In this document: piece by piece, positions 26,556 through 39,235 of the stretch
How positions within the stretch are numbered: position 1 is the stretch's first letter
Layout of the letters: the number at the start of each line of letters is the position of its first letter
NCBI RefSeq assembly: GCF_004027225.2
Contig: NC_044278.2
Location: 53,707,411-53,771,410 of the forward strand
Source of the DNA: Strigops habroptila
Lineage: Eukaryota; Chordata; Aves; Psittaciformes; Psittacidae
Direction: 5' to 3'
Length of the DNA: 64,000 nucleotides
Notes under the pieces: generated by a model
The model's database searches: none
What the model was told of the DNA's origin: nothing
Seen by the model: the letters and a program-made list of their open reading frames with translations, nothing else
Translations under genes and position numbers: made by a program

Positions 26556-28214
26556 GAAGCTTCAAGATGCTCAGAAGTCAGCTTTAGATCATTTAAAAAA
26601 AATTGTTTGAAGAATGAAGCTGTTTTAGTGCTAAAACCAGAAGCTGCTCAATATGACTTCAGAGACCATACCCATGCCTGGAGGCAGCTATGGCTTCAAA
26701 TGAAGATACAGCTCAATGAAGAATGACAAAGGGTCTCCCAGACATCATTTATGTTAAACTTATGCCACCACGTTTTCCATCCTGCAAGATCTATTTCCAT
26801 AATCTACAAGAAAATCAGAGAGAATGTGACTCTTCTGTCCTTTCCCTGGGAAGACATATATGCAATGCAGTGGAAGAGCAGGCAACAGACTAGCCCTTGG
26901 TACAGGACGAATGTCCTTCACCCTGCCCTCTGAACATTTAAATCTCAGAGACCCGGAAGAGTTCCTATTTCTGCCACTCTTCAAGTCATTTTATTGTTGC
27001 ATCACATCCTTATCTTGAAAGTGATGTTTTTAACTTAGATATATAATAGAATCAAAGTTTGCTGAATGGCAAAAATCCAGCCTTTTAAATTTGTGCATAG
27101 GCACCAGTCTAGAAGTGGTGAGCTCTTCAATAGATCTGAGAAGATTCAGTGGTCACTGTGTCATTTTGGCCTAGTCCTGTGATCCTCTTACTTCTCTTAC
27201 ATTGTCTGCTAACATTTTAAAAAGCAGCTGAATGCTTGCATCTTAGTGTCCTATATGCTGGGGAAGGAGGGAGAGGGAGGGAGAACTGTTTATTTTGCTG
27301 CATTTATTCCCATGAGAACAACTAATCACGTGGGAGTAGAACAACAAGTTCTGCTAGGCACACGGAATCTGCTTATGAGACATCTCTGCATACTCTCGAG
27401 GTTTCATTAGCTTTAAGTGGATATTTTTCCACTCCTCCAGATCATTGTTATTTCAAAACCAAATTTATTCAAACCAGGGAAAGACACATCTCCTCAAGTA
27501 TGCCAACTTCAAACTCAAGCACCAAAAATACTGTATGTATTTTTTAAAAACAGTTCAATAATTTAAATATGCATCAGCTACAAGAATGGGTTTTTGGTAA
27601 ACTCTTTTCACACTGTAGGGAATGTTAATAATTAGTGTGATTTCTGTCATCCTTCTAAGACACTGAAATTATTATGGAGAAATAATTTTTCTATACTGGC
27701 TGCCTTGCAAAAATAACCAGTTCTGTGTGTTATTTGATCATCTAGGGAAAGAGTAACACAATAGCTACACCCAATGGCAACTTCATTAACTGCTATTTTT
27801 CTAATGAAAACTGCTAGGATTTTCTTAACAGGAACTTAACAATCAAGGTCAAACATAAATACTTAGGCCAGTTTTAACAGTTGCTTTTTCATGAAGATAA
27901 ATTCCTCTTGAAAAGGTTTCACATCGAGTAATTTTTCACTTTCATAATTCAAATATTCCTTGCAATTTATCTTTTAATGCATAGCAGTGTTGCTCTTTTG
28001 ACTGGTTTATTGTCATCTCCAAGTAGTGCACTTGGACTAGCATAACAAATTAGGCCACATATTCTTCTCCTTACTGACTTCTCAAGTTTCTACTTCATTG
28101 TGGCAAAAAAGATTGTGGCTTTCAGATTATGAAATGCAGGATGTGCTGCCAGGTTACATTTTGTGTTTGCAAAGAAAACTGAAAGTGTTTTAATATGGAT
28201 AAGAGACATCTCCT

Positions 28215-28645
28215 GTTTTATAGAATGTCAGAGAATAAGGACCTTCAAAGGACCCTTCTAGTCCAACCCTTCTGCAATAAACAGGGACATCTTCAACTAG
28301 ATCAGGTTGCTCAGAAGTCATGCCTGACCTTGAATGTCTCCAGGGATGGTGCATCCACTACCTCTCTGGAAACTCTGTTCCAGTATTTTACTACCCTCAT
28401 TGTACAACTTTCTTCCTCATGTCCAGCCTGATCTTCCCTGTTTTAGTTTAAAACCATCACCCCTCATCCTACTGCAACAGGCACTGCTAAAAAGTCTCTC
28501 CCCATCTTATATGTGCCAGTACTGAAAGGTTACAATAAGGTCTCCCTGGAGTCTTCTGTTCTCCAGGATGAAAACCCCCAACTTTCTCAGCCTTTCCTTG
28601 TAGAAGAGGTGCTCCAGCCCTCTGATCATTTCCATGTTAGTCTCT
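28215..28645 (-). mobile_element. CR1 3'-end fragment
   Basis: A degenerate CR1 3' region read as its complement on the plus strand: TAGTCCAACCC, ACAGGGACATCTTCAACTAG, CTCCAGCCCTCTGATCATTT. It lies on the minus strand, and the RT remnants are not open. Confidence 0.85.
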
Positions 28646-31600
28646 GAGGCTATAGATGCCAATAAACAAATAAAGAAGGGTGGTGTGTGTGAATCTTTTT
28701 TTAGCCAGTTTTTGACTTCTGAATTTTAGTAGGAGAGCAATTTTTTTTCATGAGAAGTTGGAAAATTTTGATGGAAGTTTAAAATTTCCATTTTGTTTTA
28801 AGGAAAGTGAAAAAACAACTTACATTCTTGCTCTGTAGATACAGGATTATACCTTCAATAGAAATACGTTTGGGAGCCTTGCTACTTATTGAGCCAGGCT
28901 AAGAAAAAATAAATCAAGGGAAGAGAAAGAAAATAACATTCTGAAGTTTTAGAGTCTACAGTGCATAGGAAATAATTTTGACATCACAAATTGAATGTCA
29001 AAGCAAGAACTGAGAAATAGGAAGAAATAAGGCAATGCACTTGCAACCAGTGCTTCTGGTGAAAAGTGGAAGCCTTTGTTCTATGAGTTTTTTTGGTTTA
29101 TGTTTTCACCATAGCTGGTGTAAGTTTGGTTGCTTAATTTTTGCCTTAGAAAAACTGGCAAAATCTCAATTTTCAGTCAAGTTTCATTACTGGGAATCTA
29201 GGGGAAGTTCCTATAAAATTAATTAAAAAAATTAATAAATGAAAGAAGAATGAAGAATTTACAGATTTTATTTTCTTTATGAACTTGGATTTTTATGATG
29301 TATAGGTATATTTTCTACTCACATTCCCCACTGGTGTAAAGAAAAAGCGATTCATGAGCTGCAATGTGCTTTCAGAGTCACAACATACCATGAACCTTAA
29401 TGGGTAACTGCTTCAACTTCCCTGCTGCCCTGAGCAGTTCTGTTGCTTATACACTCACAAAAAACAACTGTGGTGTTCCTTATAGACACATAAGAAAAGT
29501 TGATCTTCCTCTGAAGGAGCAAAGATGCCAAGATTTAAAAAAATATAAAGGCAGAGAAGGTGCAAAGGATCTTTGTTATGAGATCAGTGATGAGAGAGAA
29601 GGGTGGAACTCTGTCCTTGAGAGCCATCTGCGTCCATCGGAACAAACTTCCATCCCCAGCTCAGGGTCCAAATTTGAGTACTGCCATCACCCAAAACTCA
29701 CAAAACTTCTCAACATTAGCAGGAGGGGAAAAACCCTATGCAAGCCACTTTGCTTTTCCCACGCCATTGCTCTAGGAAGAACCCAGTCAGATGCCAAGAA
29801 AACCAAAATGATGCAGAATGAATGGGCACAAGTCATCACTCAAATACACCAACACATTTCATCAGCTTCCTCTGGATAGACTCAGAGGGGCAGCAAAGCC
29901 TCTGCTAAAATCACAAGGACTTATTTCCTCTGAGTGTCTAGCCTTTATCATTGCCTATGGAAACAGGACACTCTCACTGATACAAGGCATTCACTCAAGT
30001 CTGTCTCACAGAAGATCTTTTCAGACCCAGCCTACTATTTTTGTTCTGCTCTTCAGTTCTCACAGATGGAAGTTTAACATGGTGAAAATTCACCAGGTAG
30101 AAAACTAAATGCCAAAATTAAATGCTTATTAGCAAAAATGCTTTTAATGAGAATCTTGTAGATTTTATTATCCAACCATGTGTAAGAGCCTCCCAGATCA
30201 CATTTCTCAATCAAAGTACTGCTAAAACTAGCTATGCTGATTGCAATTTGCTTAAAGGACGGTTAGAGGTTGCTGGGAAGATGCCAGCGTACCTATTGCT
30301 GGAATATATGCATTAAAACTTCCAATGACAGGCAAAAATCCTGCTGAAAGACCCCCAGTATGAAAAGTTGTCATCAGAAATCCCTGTTGGAGCATGGAAA
30401 CCATAGAGAAAACAGGGTTTGAATTTGCCTGCATACAGCAAAGCACTTCTTACACAGAAAGATCCCTGCAAAGGCATGTTTTTCCTTGAGATTTACCACC
30501 AGGGTTAGCAGAAACCTTGACAAAGGTGGCTTTTCCTCACTCAGAACTGTCCTCATAAGCAAAAGGAACAAATTGGTTCTGCTGAGAACATGTGTGTTCC
30601 TCATATGCGGAAGGTCTTCTTCATAGTGTCTGTCATTTATCAAGGAAAATGGGAAGAGGCTCTGGTGAGACTGATGACACCTCCATGCCTTTGTCTTCAA
30701 TTCAGAGCAGTCAGGGATTACCCTGTTACTAACCTGGCAAGCACAACTTGGCTTCAGGCACCTTCAGGTCCTCAATACCGGAACTCATGGGGGGAAAAAT
30801 TAAGAAAAGAAAATAATTATAAGCATATTTTTGAAAGGGAGGTGGTAAAGTTTTCATTTAAGCTCATCCATCCTAGCTGATACGTTTCTTCCCCAAAAAG
30901 ATACTGATGTCTAAACAGCAAAATGACTTCAACATCCAAAAGAACAGAAAGGGCTTGCCCCATAAAGGTTTTCCTGCAAAGGCATGGTAGTGCTAAGTCT
31001 ATGTCATTGGCCTTTTCCTACTTTAATGAATTAATTCAGAGAAATACTGCATTTAGGGAATTAGGTCTGACGAACCAAAATGTCCCATTTTTGCATTTAC
31101 TGAAGACAAGGGCAGAATTACCACTGAATCTGAGTCACGGATTCTCTGACTCATCAAGCATAAACATCTGGTTATATATGCAGCTGTAACATATTGACTG
31201 TGACTAGCCTATCTGCTGACTCAGGGGACAAAGCAGCAACATGAGCAAATGGCAGTCCATAGGCATGCCCTGGTTTTATCTCTTTTTCTGCCTTTAATTC
31301 CTTGCCCATCTCCAGGTTCATCCTAGAAATCAAAGGCACCTTGTTTCATTTCTTTGCAAGCCTTCCTACTTACAGTGTAAAGGTCTTCAGGAGTTAAAAC
31401 TAAGCCCTTTTCATTGACGTCTGCCCAACATATTTGAGGAGCTACTGCTGCAATACTAAGCCAGGCTGTTGTGTCTTGGTAGGGAATCACAGGATTTGGG
31501 ACACATTACATGTGCCCTACCCGCACCAACTAGCCACATCCTGAGGCCAAACACTTTATCTTGAGTCACAGCAATCCATGGGCATACAGGATGCTTTACA

Positions 31601-32054
31601 AGCATATGAAGTGACAGCTCCATACCCTGAATATCTGTCAATTTACAGTGGGATTTATACAGCAAGGACCTTAACAGACAGTTGGAAAAGGTAAAAGAGG
31701 ACAGAAATTGCAAGCGTGGAAGATACTGAGATGGGCTTGATGTTGTGCGTCCACTGGAGGAGTGTTTGGAAGAGCTTGCAGGCACACATGGATATTTTTT
31801 TTTTTCCCATCATATAACATAGCCTGATTTTACAGTGCTCCTCATTCAAAGATAAATTTACATTTCCTTGGTAAAAACTGTAGAGGGTTCATATTTAGCC
31901 ACTTAATTCATTCACTTAAAAAGGTAATTAATTCACAGGTACCACCACTTCCTTCAGGCTACTTTTTAGCATGAAACCAATATTGCTGGTGCAGCCAAAT
32001 AAACAAAATAATTTCTCTGAACTGTTTTATTTTTAAGGTGGTGGTGGGGAAGTT
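28646..32054. other. gene-poor stretch
   Basis: No gene supported. A 159-codon open frame starting at 29,400 has no recognisable motif, and I regard it as chance. Confidence 0.45.
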
Positions 32055-32550
32055 GACAAAGGCCTAAGTCAGCCCCACACAGCTTCATTTCGTTACTTGT
32101 GCTGGTGCCTGGCTGCTGCAGAATGTAACACCTCGCTTTGTCTGGAAAGCGAGCAAGCATTCAGAACACATTACTCACAGGCTGCAGCTTCTGGCAAAGT
32201 CGCCTTTGTGCCACATAACTTGCAGGTAGAGAACACTACACAGTGACTGCAGCTTAGGAGCAAACTCTCCAAAACCACTTGCCCCAACTCCTGCAATATC
32301 CGGTGGATATCTACAGAACTAGATCCTACTTCAGCATAAGTGGCTCATGAACTGTGCCCTGTTGTTTTTGTTGCTTTGCAAATGGTTGCTTTTAAAGAAG
32401 GGCCATTACAGCCTTGTGATTTGATTTTATGCCTATCACAGGGTGTGACAAATGGCCAACTTTCCCCTGCTAAGGCTACTTTCTCCCTACGTTCCTCCTA
32501 CAATCAAGGGAGAGGGATGTTCCTGTAGATGGCTATAAGTGAAGACGCCT
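32055..32550 (+). repeat. direct duplicate of 41,468-41,895
   Basis: This block reads through the same series of words as 41,468-41,895 in the same orientation. Examples are GGTGCCTGGCTGCTGCAG, TGTAACACCTCGCTTT, AAGCATTCAGAACACATTAC, TTTGTGCCACATAACTTGCA and CTCTCCAAAACCACTTGC. There are scattered substitutions and several small indels. The offset at the anchor GGTGCCTGG is about 9.4 kb. Edges are approximate. It may be a segmental duplication or two copies of an unclassified dispersed repeat. Confidence 0.85.
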
Positions 32551-34537
32551 TTTGTACCTGATGCATTCAGTGTCCTCTGAGTATAATGAGACCACAGTGA
32601 GATTAGCCCCACAAAGATAACAGCCTTTGCAAAGATTCTTTATGCATGCTTTGATGCCTATTACTGAGCTCAACAACTCATTGAGCTGAACATTCATTTC
32701 AGAAAGATATCTGTTCTTGAATTAAAGACACTACAGATAAGATCATCTGATGTCTCTCTCTCAGCCACTCATCCTCACTTTGCTTTCTAGTCCCTGCAGG
32801 AAAATAGGACATGCAAAATCTTTTGGAAAAAATGATACCCTGAATGATACCCTGAAGTGCCAGAACCTAAGGGAGCACTTTCAGAGGTTCAGATGACATG
32901 AGTCTACCTCAAACAATGCTGAATATACCACTGCTTCTCTGCTTTCATTATCCCTTAAATTTTATTTTCTTTTTTAACTGGTAGAAGGGTTTTCTTGACA
33001 GCCAAAAGAATCACAAGCAAGTAAAATCTCATCTTCCATGAAGAGGGAGACAGAGAGACTTCTAGTCTGTGTATCTGTGCAGAGATGCTCATAAACATGA
33101 AAAACATGTCCTAGAGTCTCATTAATGCGAAAGCAAGTTAAAAATGCCAATACACTGACTAAATAAATCTCATGATTTGCAGGTCTTCCTAATCTCTGAG
33201 CGTTTAAGGTTGACAACACTGTAAATTACAGCTTCTGGCCCAAAATGAAAGGAGAATTTTATACCTTTAACGCAGAATGACACAAAAGATAAGCAAAGAT
33301 TATCTGAAACCTCTGTCAGAAAATTCATAAACAGGGCATTCAGGAGAACTGTATCATATTTGAAATGTCTGCTTAAACCATAAAACAATCTTTCAGATCA
33401 AGACCACAAGGCAGATTAGGAAAGAGTAGTAAGACATTTCCACTATCTGCCCTAGTGGAAGGAAAGGGGAATTATAAGACACATGGTCAACATACCCAGA
33501 AGCTACTTGAACCTTGCAGTCTGCACATCAGCTGGAAGACAAGAATTTAAGCATGGGGTGAGGCTTCAGCTAAGTCAAGAAGACATTATCTAGACCAGAA
33601 AACTCTTGCAGTCAAGTTCTCATTCCCAGTGACTGCCCATTTCCAGCCCCACTCCACCTGGAGCTCCAGGCTTTCTTTCTCTTAACCCAAACCCTAACCC
33701 TAACCCAAACCCTAAATGAATCACATAGACTGGCCTTTTTCAAACCCACACTTCCACTCCGTGTCTCATTTTCATTCTTCCATCTCTGTGCAGACAGGAT
33801 GTATTACTTCTGTGAAGGAGCTGGGAAAGGAAACGGCAGCATATCAGGCTCGGCCCTGTGTTTCAATTGCCCCATGATAGTCACTTGTCATATATCTGAC
33901 ATTGGCCTCCTCCCTGGTACTTATACTGTCATCTTCAGCAGATCTTGTGTGTCTCCTTCAGTAGGCTTTTTCTTGTGTGAGTTCACCCTACAAGGATCAA
34001 GCTCCAGGTGTGTAGGAGCAGTTCTAGAACATCCAGGTGCTCAGAGAATTAAGTGCTTCAGCCAAGGCATTAAGACAATGGGACTAGCTTAATGTGCACT
34101 TACATAAATAGAAATATCTGATCCTGAGAACATCATTAATTAGGCTCACCAAAAGTTTTGTGTTAGAAGAATAAACAATTTTTTCTCTTTTGTTTAGCAT
34201 CAGTTTGTCATTCATTGACATGCACTAGACTGTCTTCTCAGGACTTTTCCCTTGAATATGGGGATTAAATGGTATTTTAAAATTAAGAAAAGTATTCTTA
34301 GACATGCACATCACTTCTGGAGCCTGAGCTTTTACATGGACATCATATATTCAGAATAAAACCATGATTTCCCATTAAGTGCATTCATCTGTTATCCATG
34401 ATGATGGATCAGCAATGAAAGAAAGCAGAGAAGGCATTTCCTTCTCAGATGGAAAACACTGATCTTTCAGAAGTTTACTTCAATTTGCGATACCAAATAA
34501 TGAACTTGAAAGTCAGTGGAATTTTCTTTTAAGTTGC
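32551..34537. other. gene-poor stretch with telomere-like repeat
   Basis: No gene supported. It contains the interstitial telomeric repeat listed separately at 33,682. Confidence 0.5.
33682..33716. repeat. short interstitial telomeric (CCCTAA) repeat
   Basis: About 35 bases made of CCCTAA units and the one-base variant CCCAAA: two AACCCTAA-type units in the middle, flanked by AAACCC variants. Six-base periodicity is kept throughout. It is the C-rich telomere strand on the plus strand, deep inside the window. Confidence 0.85.
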
Positions 34538-35045
34538 TGTACTGAGTCTGTCTGGGATGAGTTAATTTTCTTGATAGCAGCCTATATGGTGCCATATTTT
34601 GGTTTTGTGGCTAAAACTGTGTTGATAACAAACCAGCATTTTGGCTGTTTCTGAGCAGTATTTGTACAACCTTAAGGCATTCTCCATTTCCCTCTTTGCT
34701 CCCCCAGAGAGTAGGCTGGACAGCTGACACAGAAAAAAAGGGATATTGCATGACACATAACGTCATGCTTAGCAATAAAAACTGAGGGGTGGGTGGTTTG
34801 GGGAGCTAGTCATTGCGTAGAGACTGGCTGGGAATCAATCTACATGTGGGAAGCAGTGAGCAACTGCATGTGCATCGCTTGTTTGTTTTTTAATTCCTCT
34901 TACCGTAGCTCGTTAAACTGTCTTTATGTCAACTCATGCTTTTTCTCACTTTTGCTCTTCATATTCTCTCCCCTGTCCCACTGTGGGGGCAAGTGAGTGA
35001 GCAGCTGGGTGGTGCTTAGCTGCTGGCCAAGGTCAAACCACCACA
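34538..35045 (+). mobile_element. solo LTR of an avian endogenous retrovirus
   Basis: About 508 bases starting TGTACTGAG and ending CCACCACA, so it has TG...CA ends. It contains an AATAAA signal after CATGCTTAGC (near 34,772) and the U5-like tract TTAAACTGTCTTTATGTCAAC. The five bases before (GTTGC) and after (GTTAG) may be a decayed target duplication. No gag, pol or env coding sequence adjoins it, so it is a solo LTR. It shares its 5' part and U5 tract with the LTRs at 54,441 and 58,590. Confidence 0.85.
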
Positions 35046-37117
35046 GTTAGGATCAGTTTGATTCAGAGAAAAACATAGTTCCTTCACAGTCTCCACCTCC
35101 AATGATGCTTTTTGCCTTCAAAAAAAATCAGAAATTGTCCAAATGTAAAAAAAATTCCTGTTTGTTTCTGTTAAAATGCTGCTGTTCAATGCAGGGATGT
35201 GACCTCAACTACTGTAGGAGACAAAGGCTAACACACAAAGCATGGATATGTGCAGAACATGAATCTAAAGACATGAGCAAGTGGTGTGCGCTGTCTTCTC
35301 ATCACAGGTAAATGTGGGTATGGATAGTTGAAGAAATACCTATAAAAGATTCCAACTTTATCACATAGACCACTGTCTAAACTAAATGAGTTGATGCTAC
35401 AGTAGGGGAACTCTGGTATACAGAATCCATGGCTGGCTATCATGGCTAGACCATGACAATGACATGTACTAGTGGGGTCCCTCTAGTGACTAGTGCACCT
35501 AGTGCAGCAGCATGGTCTTGGTGGGGGTCAATTCTGCTCCTGGCTTCACCCTGGACTTTGTGGCGAATCCAAGCAGATTGCATTACATTTGCTGGTTATA
35601 GCCACAAATGGTGGGCAGAGGTCATAGCGTCCATTGCACACTGTTTTGATGCCTTTGCCAAAGTGCCCTGGGCACCAGTAACCCGTCTAGGAACAACTGC
35701 TATGCATTTATGGCAGATGACGGGGCCCTGGTTGTAGGTTTTGCTGGCTGAGCAGACCCTGGGAAACTGCCAGAGTGGTGGCTGCGGTCACAGGGTGGCT
35801 GGTGAAGGAGACCAGAATCCACGGAAAGGACAGAGTGGCAAAGCCTGGCAAGGCAGCCCCTCAGAGACGCCACCAGAAGCATGGAGCTCTTGGGAATGAT
35901 GTTGGGGGGTGCCAGCCCCTGCAGAGAGGAGGCAAAGGGATGTCCTGCATCGGGGAGACAGAGGAAAGGGCCACGAGGGCAGCAAGCGCTGCAGCCAAAC
36001 GTCATGGGGCACCGTCAGGGACCCACATGGGACAGGTGGTCACCCACATCAGGGCCAGCACCCATGGCCACGGAGTGGTGGTCACCCACACCGGGGTCAG
36101 CACCCACGGCCAGGGAGAGCAGTGAGTCATTAGGGTCTCTCCATGGCCAGTGTGGGGCACTGGGCAAACAGGGCCAGCATCCTGGGGTCCCCATGCCTGC
36201 TCCCTGCCTGGCAGCACTGGCAGAGAGGCACCAACCCAGTCGTGTAATCTGGCTCTGCATTTGCAAGGATGCTGTTATTCTCTGGGTGAAAGGAAGAAAT
36301 GAAACGTAAGGCCCATGTACTACAATGTCAGTTTTCCTGTGGCACTATAAAAGGGCTTTTACAGCCGAGTTCTGCTGGACTGGCACAACCTTTTATGAAG
36401 AAGGGCCCTGTGCTCTGCTTTGTGTTAAAGATGGTAATGAAAAACAGGTTCATGTGGTGGCCTTGCTGCACATGAAGGTGAAAGGTTTGCTCCTTCTGCA
36501 CATGGCTCTAGACTGAGCTGTGTGACAAAAATGGGTTTGCATTTATAAAGAGCTGTGCACAGAGCCGCCTTAACAACTTTTACCTGGACCTCCAACATCT
36601 AAGCTGTGTAATTTACACTGCGCTTCAGCTGTGACCGCAAATGACCCCGTAGAGCGGTCTTTTCCTTAACCGTGTCTGATGCCATCTCAACAGACAAGCG
36701 CAGCAACAGCAACATCTAGTGGCAAGTGAGATGGTGGCTACACCAGAGCAGAAACCAGCTCCAATTAATAGGATATAAACCAGAAATAAATGTACGAGGA
36801 TAAAAAGTAGCAACAGATAACATTTTCTGTAATAATTCGTATTTAAATTTTTTCTCATGTTTATATGCATATATAATATACAATATATATCTCTCTCTCA
36901 AATATAAGCTAGTCTTAACTCTTCCTTTGCTTCACACGACTAACACTGTGTCATTACTTCAAACACCAATTGATTTGGTGACAATATGTTTGTGTCCTAT
37001 TTAGCACTCTTAGATTTTAAACATGCTGAACCATAACTCCAGAATTTCAAGGGTAATTATACTATGGTTTTGTTAGCTACTCGGGCTTTAAGCATGAGAA
37101 ACGTTAGATGTGTAATA
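35046..37117. other. gene-poor stretch with GC-rich patch
   Basis: From about 35,740 to 36,260 the sequence is clearly more GC-rich than its surroundings and has overlapping open frames on both strands, with an imperfect tandem duplication at 36,036. None of the frames shows a known domain. I see no supportable gene. Confidence 0.45.
36036..36118. repeat. two-copy tandem repeat, about 42-base unit
   Basis: The unit GTGGTCACCCACA-(T/C)C-(A)GGG-CCAGCACCCA(T/C)GGCCA occurs twice in a row with a few substitutions. Confidence 0.8.
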
Positions 37118-37482
37118 GGGTATAGAATCATACATTAGTTAGGGTTGGAAAGGACCTTAAGATCACCTAGTTCCAACCCCCCTGCCATGGACAGGGACAC
37201 CTCGCACTAAACCATGTCACCCAAGACTCCATCCAACCTGGCCTTGAGCACGGCCAGGGATGGAGTATTCACAACTTCACAGTGCCTCACCACCCTCACA
37301 GTAAAGAACTTGTTCCTTATATCTAACCTAAACTTCCCCTGTTTAAGTTTGAACCCATTCGCCCTTGTCCTATCACTACAGTCCCTGATGAAGAGTCCCT
37401 CTCCAGCACCCTTATAGGCCTCCTCCAGATACTGGAAGGCTACTGTGAAGTCTCCATGTTCTGCTGGACAGGGTCAAACCAC
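37118..37482 (-). mobile_element. CR1 3'-end fragment
   Basis: It starts with the complement of the CR1 tail (TTAGTTAGGGTTGGAAAGGACC) and continues with CCCTGCCATGGACAGGGACA, CACCACCCTCACAGTAAAGA and GTCCTATCACTACAG. These are all conserved CR1 3' words in complement, so the element lies on the minus strand. Confidence 0.92.
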
Positions 37483-39010
37483 CATAACCGAGCATGCTTT
37501 CCTTCATACCCTGTTCTAAATATACACATTACATTGTGCCCAGAACTACCAAGTGTGATGTTTCTAAGCTAGATTTTGGAAAAAAAATTAAGGACAGACT
37601 TTTCTTCACAAACAGGAATATGTATCAATGTAAAACTTATGAGGCAATATTTGTTATAGATAGATATACATGAATATATGCAGTTAGAGACAGCCATTCT
37701 CATACCTGTCTCTATAGTCACACAAAATTAACAGACTGTTGTTATCATACTACCTTCTGGAGGACTTGGATCTCTTCTCATCATCCCAAAATGTGCACTG
37801 TAGCAATGTTGCAAGAAGCTTCTGGTCTTTATAACTTATTTGTAGCTGCGTATAGGCATAACATTCTAAATAAGTATCAGATAATGCTCTATTCAACCAG
37901 ATTTAAGTGATGCTGAAAAAAGAACATCTGCGTGTCCTATTCTAATCCAAAGACCCTGAGCTGAGTGGTGGCCAACACTTCTGAGAGATGGTTTGGAGAA
38001 TAGTCTATATAGCCTATATCTGGATAGTGTGATTCAACTCTCTTTGTTTGCAATTTGCAGCAGTTCAGGAGAGATAAGTCTATTTGTCTCCTGGAGCCTT
38101 AATCTTTCCAGCTTTTCCTGTGCAATCATAAGGTTTCACAGCTCTACTAAAAAGTTAGAATTAAGCACTGGCAGAGGATAACTTTCTTCAAATGAACCTC
38201 CAGCTTGAACTGAGATAGTACATCAAAACACTCAACTCTCTAGATAAAGCAAAGCCTGATGAACATTAACATCACAGTGTCATGCACTCAGAAGTGTGGC
38301 ACATCAAAATTAAGGTAGTTTCTTCTTCCAGGACCTGGAGACCAGGTCTTGACAAGGAAAAAATCCTTACTTCTTATACTAGTTGTATACTTCTTATACT
38401 CTGCTAAGAAACTAGACCAGTTGCTGCAGCCTCAACTAGCATTCAAGCCACTTGTACAGAAACTCACTTCCTACCACCTCCTCCAGATGCTTCCTGCACC
38501 AGGCAATTGGGCTATTGCGAGCTGTACTTCACCAACTGATTTAAAAAAATAGCAGATGGCCAGTGGCTTCCTCTTTCCACAGTTAGAAAGATAGGAAATG
38601 AAAAACAGAACCACTAAACCAGCTGCTGGGAAGCAATGACGGAGCCCATGAGGGAGTCTGGCGGCTCCCATGGATCCTGGCAGTCTCATCAGCACTGGGA
38701 CAGCTGTGTGACAGGCTGCAGACAATCTCTCAGCCTAATGGCACTGAGTGAAAGGGAGGAGGGAAAAAGTCTGGCACTAGAAGAATGTATTAAGCAGAGC
38801 ATGAAAATTACCAAACCTTGTACGTTCACAAGGGGATAAGCCACTGCTCAGACAAATGAGACTGTAGAGAAAAACACTGAGTTTCCTAATGGTCACACCA
38901 CTCTCAAATACCCCTTTTTAACCCCGCCAAGATAGTAAAACACTCCCTTTATTGCTGACAAGATTCTGAATTATGTCCTGCTTTCTATCACTATCATAAG
39001 TTAGGAGTGA
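37483..39010. other. gene-poor stretch
   Basis: No gene supported. At the right end, from about 39,010, similarity to ASMT intron 5 sequence (45,300-45,367) begins and leads into the pseudogene. Confidence 0.45.
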
Positions 39011-39076
39011 TTTTTCTTTTTAGAGCTTGTAAAGGAAGACAGTTTAGAGCCTTGTTAAAGATCTACTGATACTCAC

Positions 39077-39189
39077 ATCCCAAGTCACAGATCTGCCTGA
39101 AATAAGAAAGGTCAAATGCAGCAAGAACATTTCTCTCACACTTACCTTATACTGAGCTCTGGCCAGCCATGAATTTCAGCATTTCTTTT
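39077..39189 (-). pseudogene. copy of ASMT exon 5 with in-frame stop
   Basis: Gap-free match to the functional exon. Conserved words include TTCATGGCTGGCCAG and GCATTTGACCTTTC on the minus strand. TAA at 39,147-39,149 replaces TGG. The donor GT remains, with the last exon base G changed to T. Confidence 0.88.
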
Positions 39190-39235
39190 CAGCATTTCAC
39201 CATTAGTTTAATTTGGGCACATTAATTTTTATATT

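Larger units (their letters stand above)
24413..28214. other. gene-poor stretch
   Basis: About 3.8 kb of AT-rich sequence. It holds a TA microsatellite near 24.9 kb and a 20-base palindrome near 26.5 kb (listed separately). On the minus strand near 25.6 kb, a 33-base segment sits between a good acceptor and a CAG|GTAAGA donor, but no companion exon was found. No gene is supported. Confidence 0.5.

Noticed and set aside
29400-29879. 159-codon plus-strand open frame
   Set aside because: No motif, no promoter or polyA signal in place, no similarity recognised.
35453-35737. 94-codon plus-strand open frame after the solo LTR, considered as retroviral internal sequence
   Set aside because: No gag, pol or env motif is visible, and the LTR has proper TG...CA ends before it.
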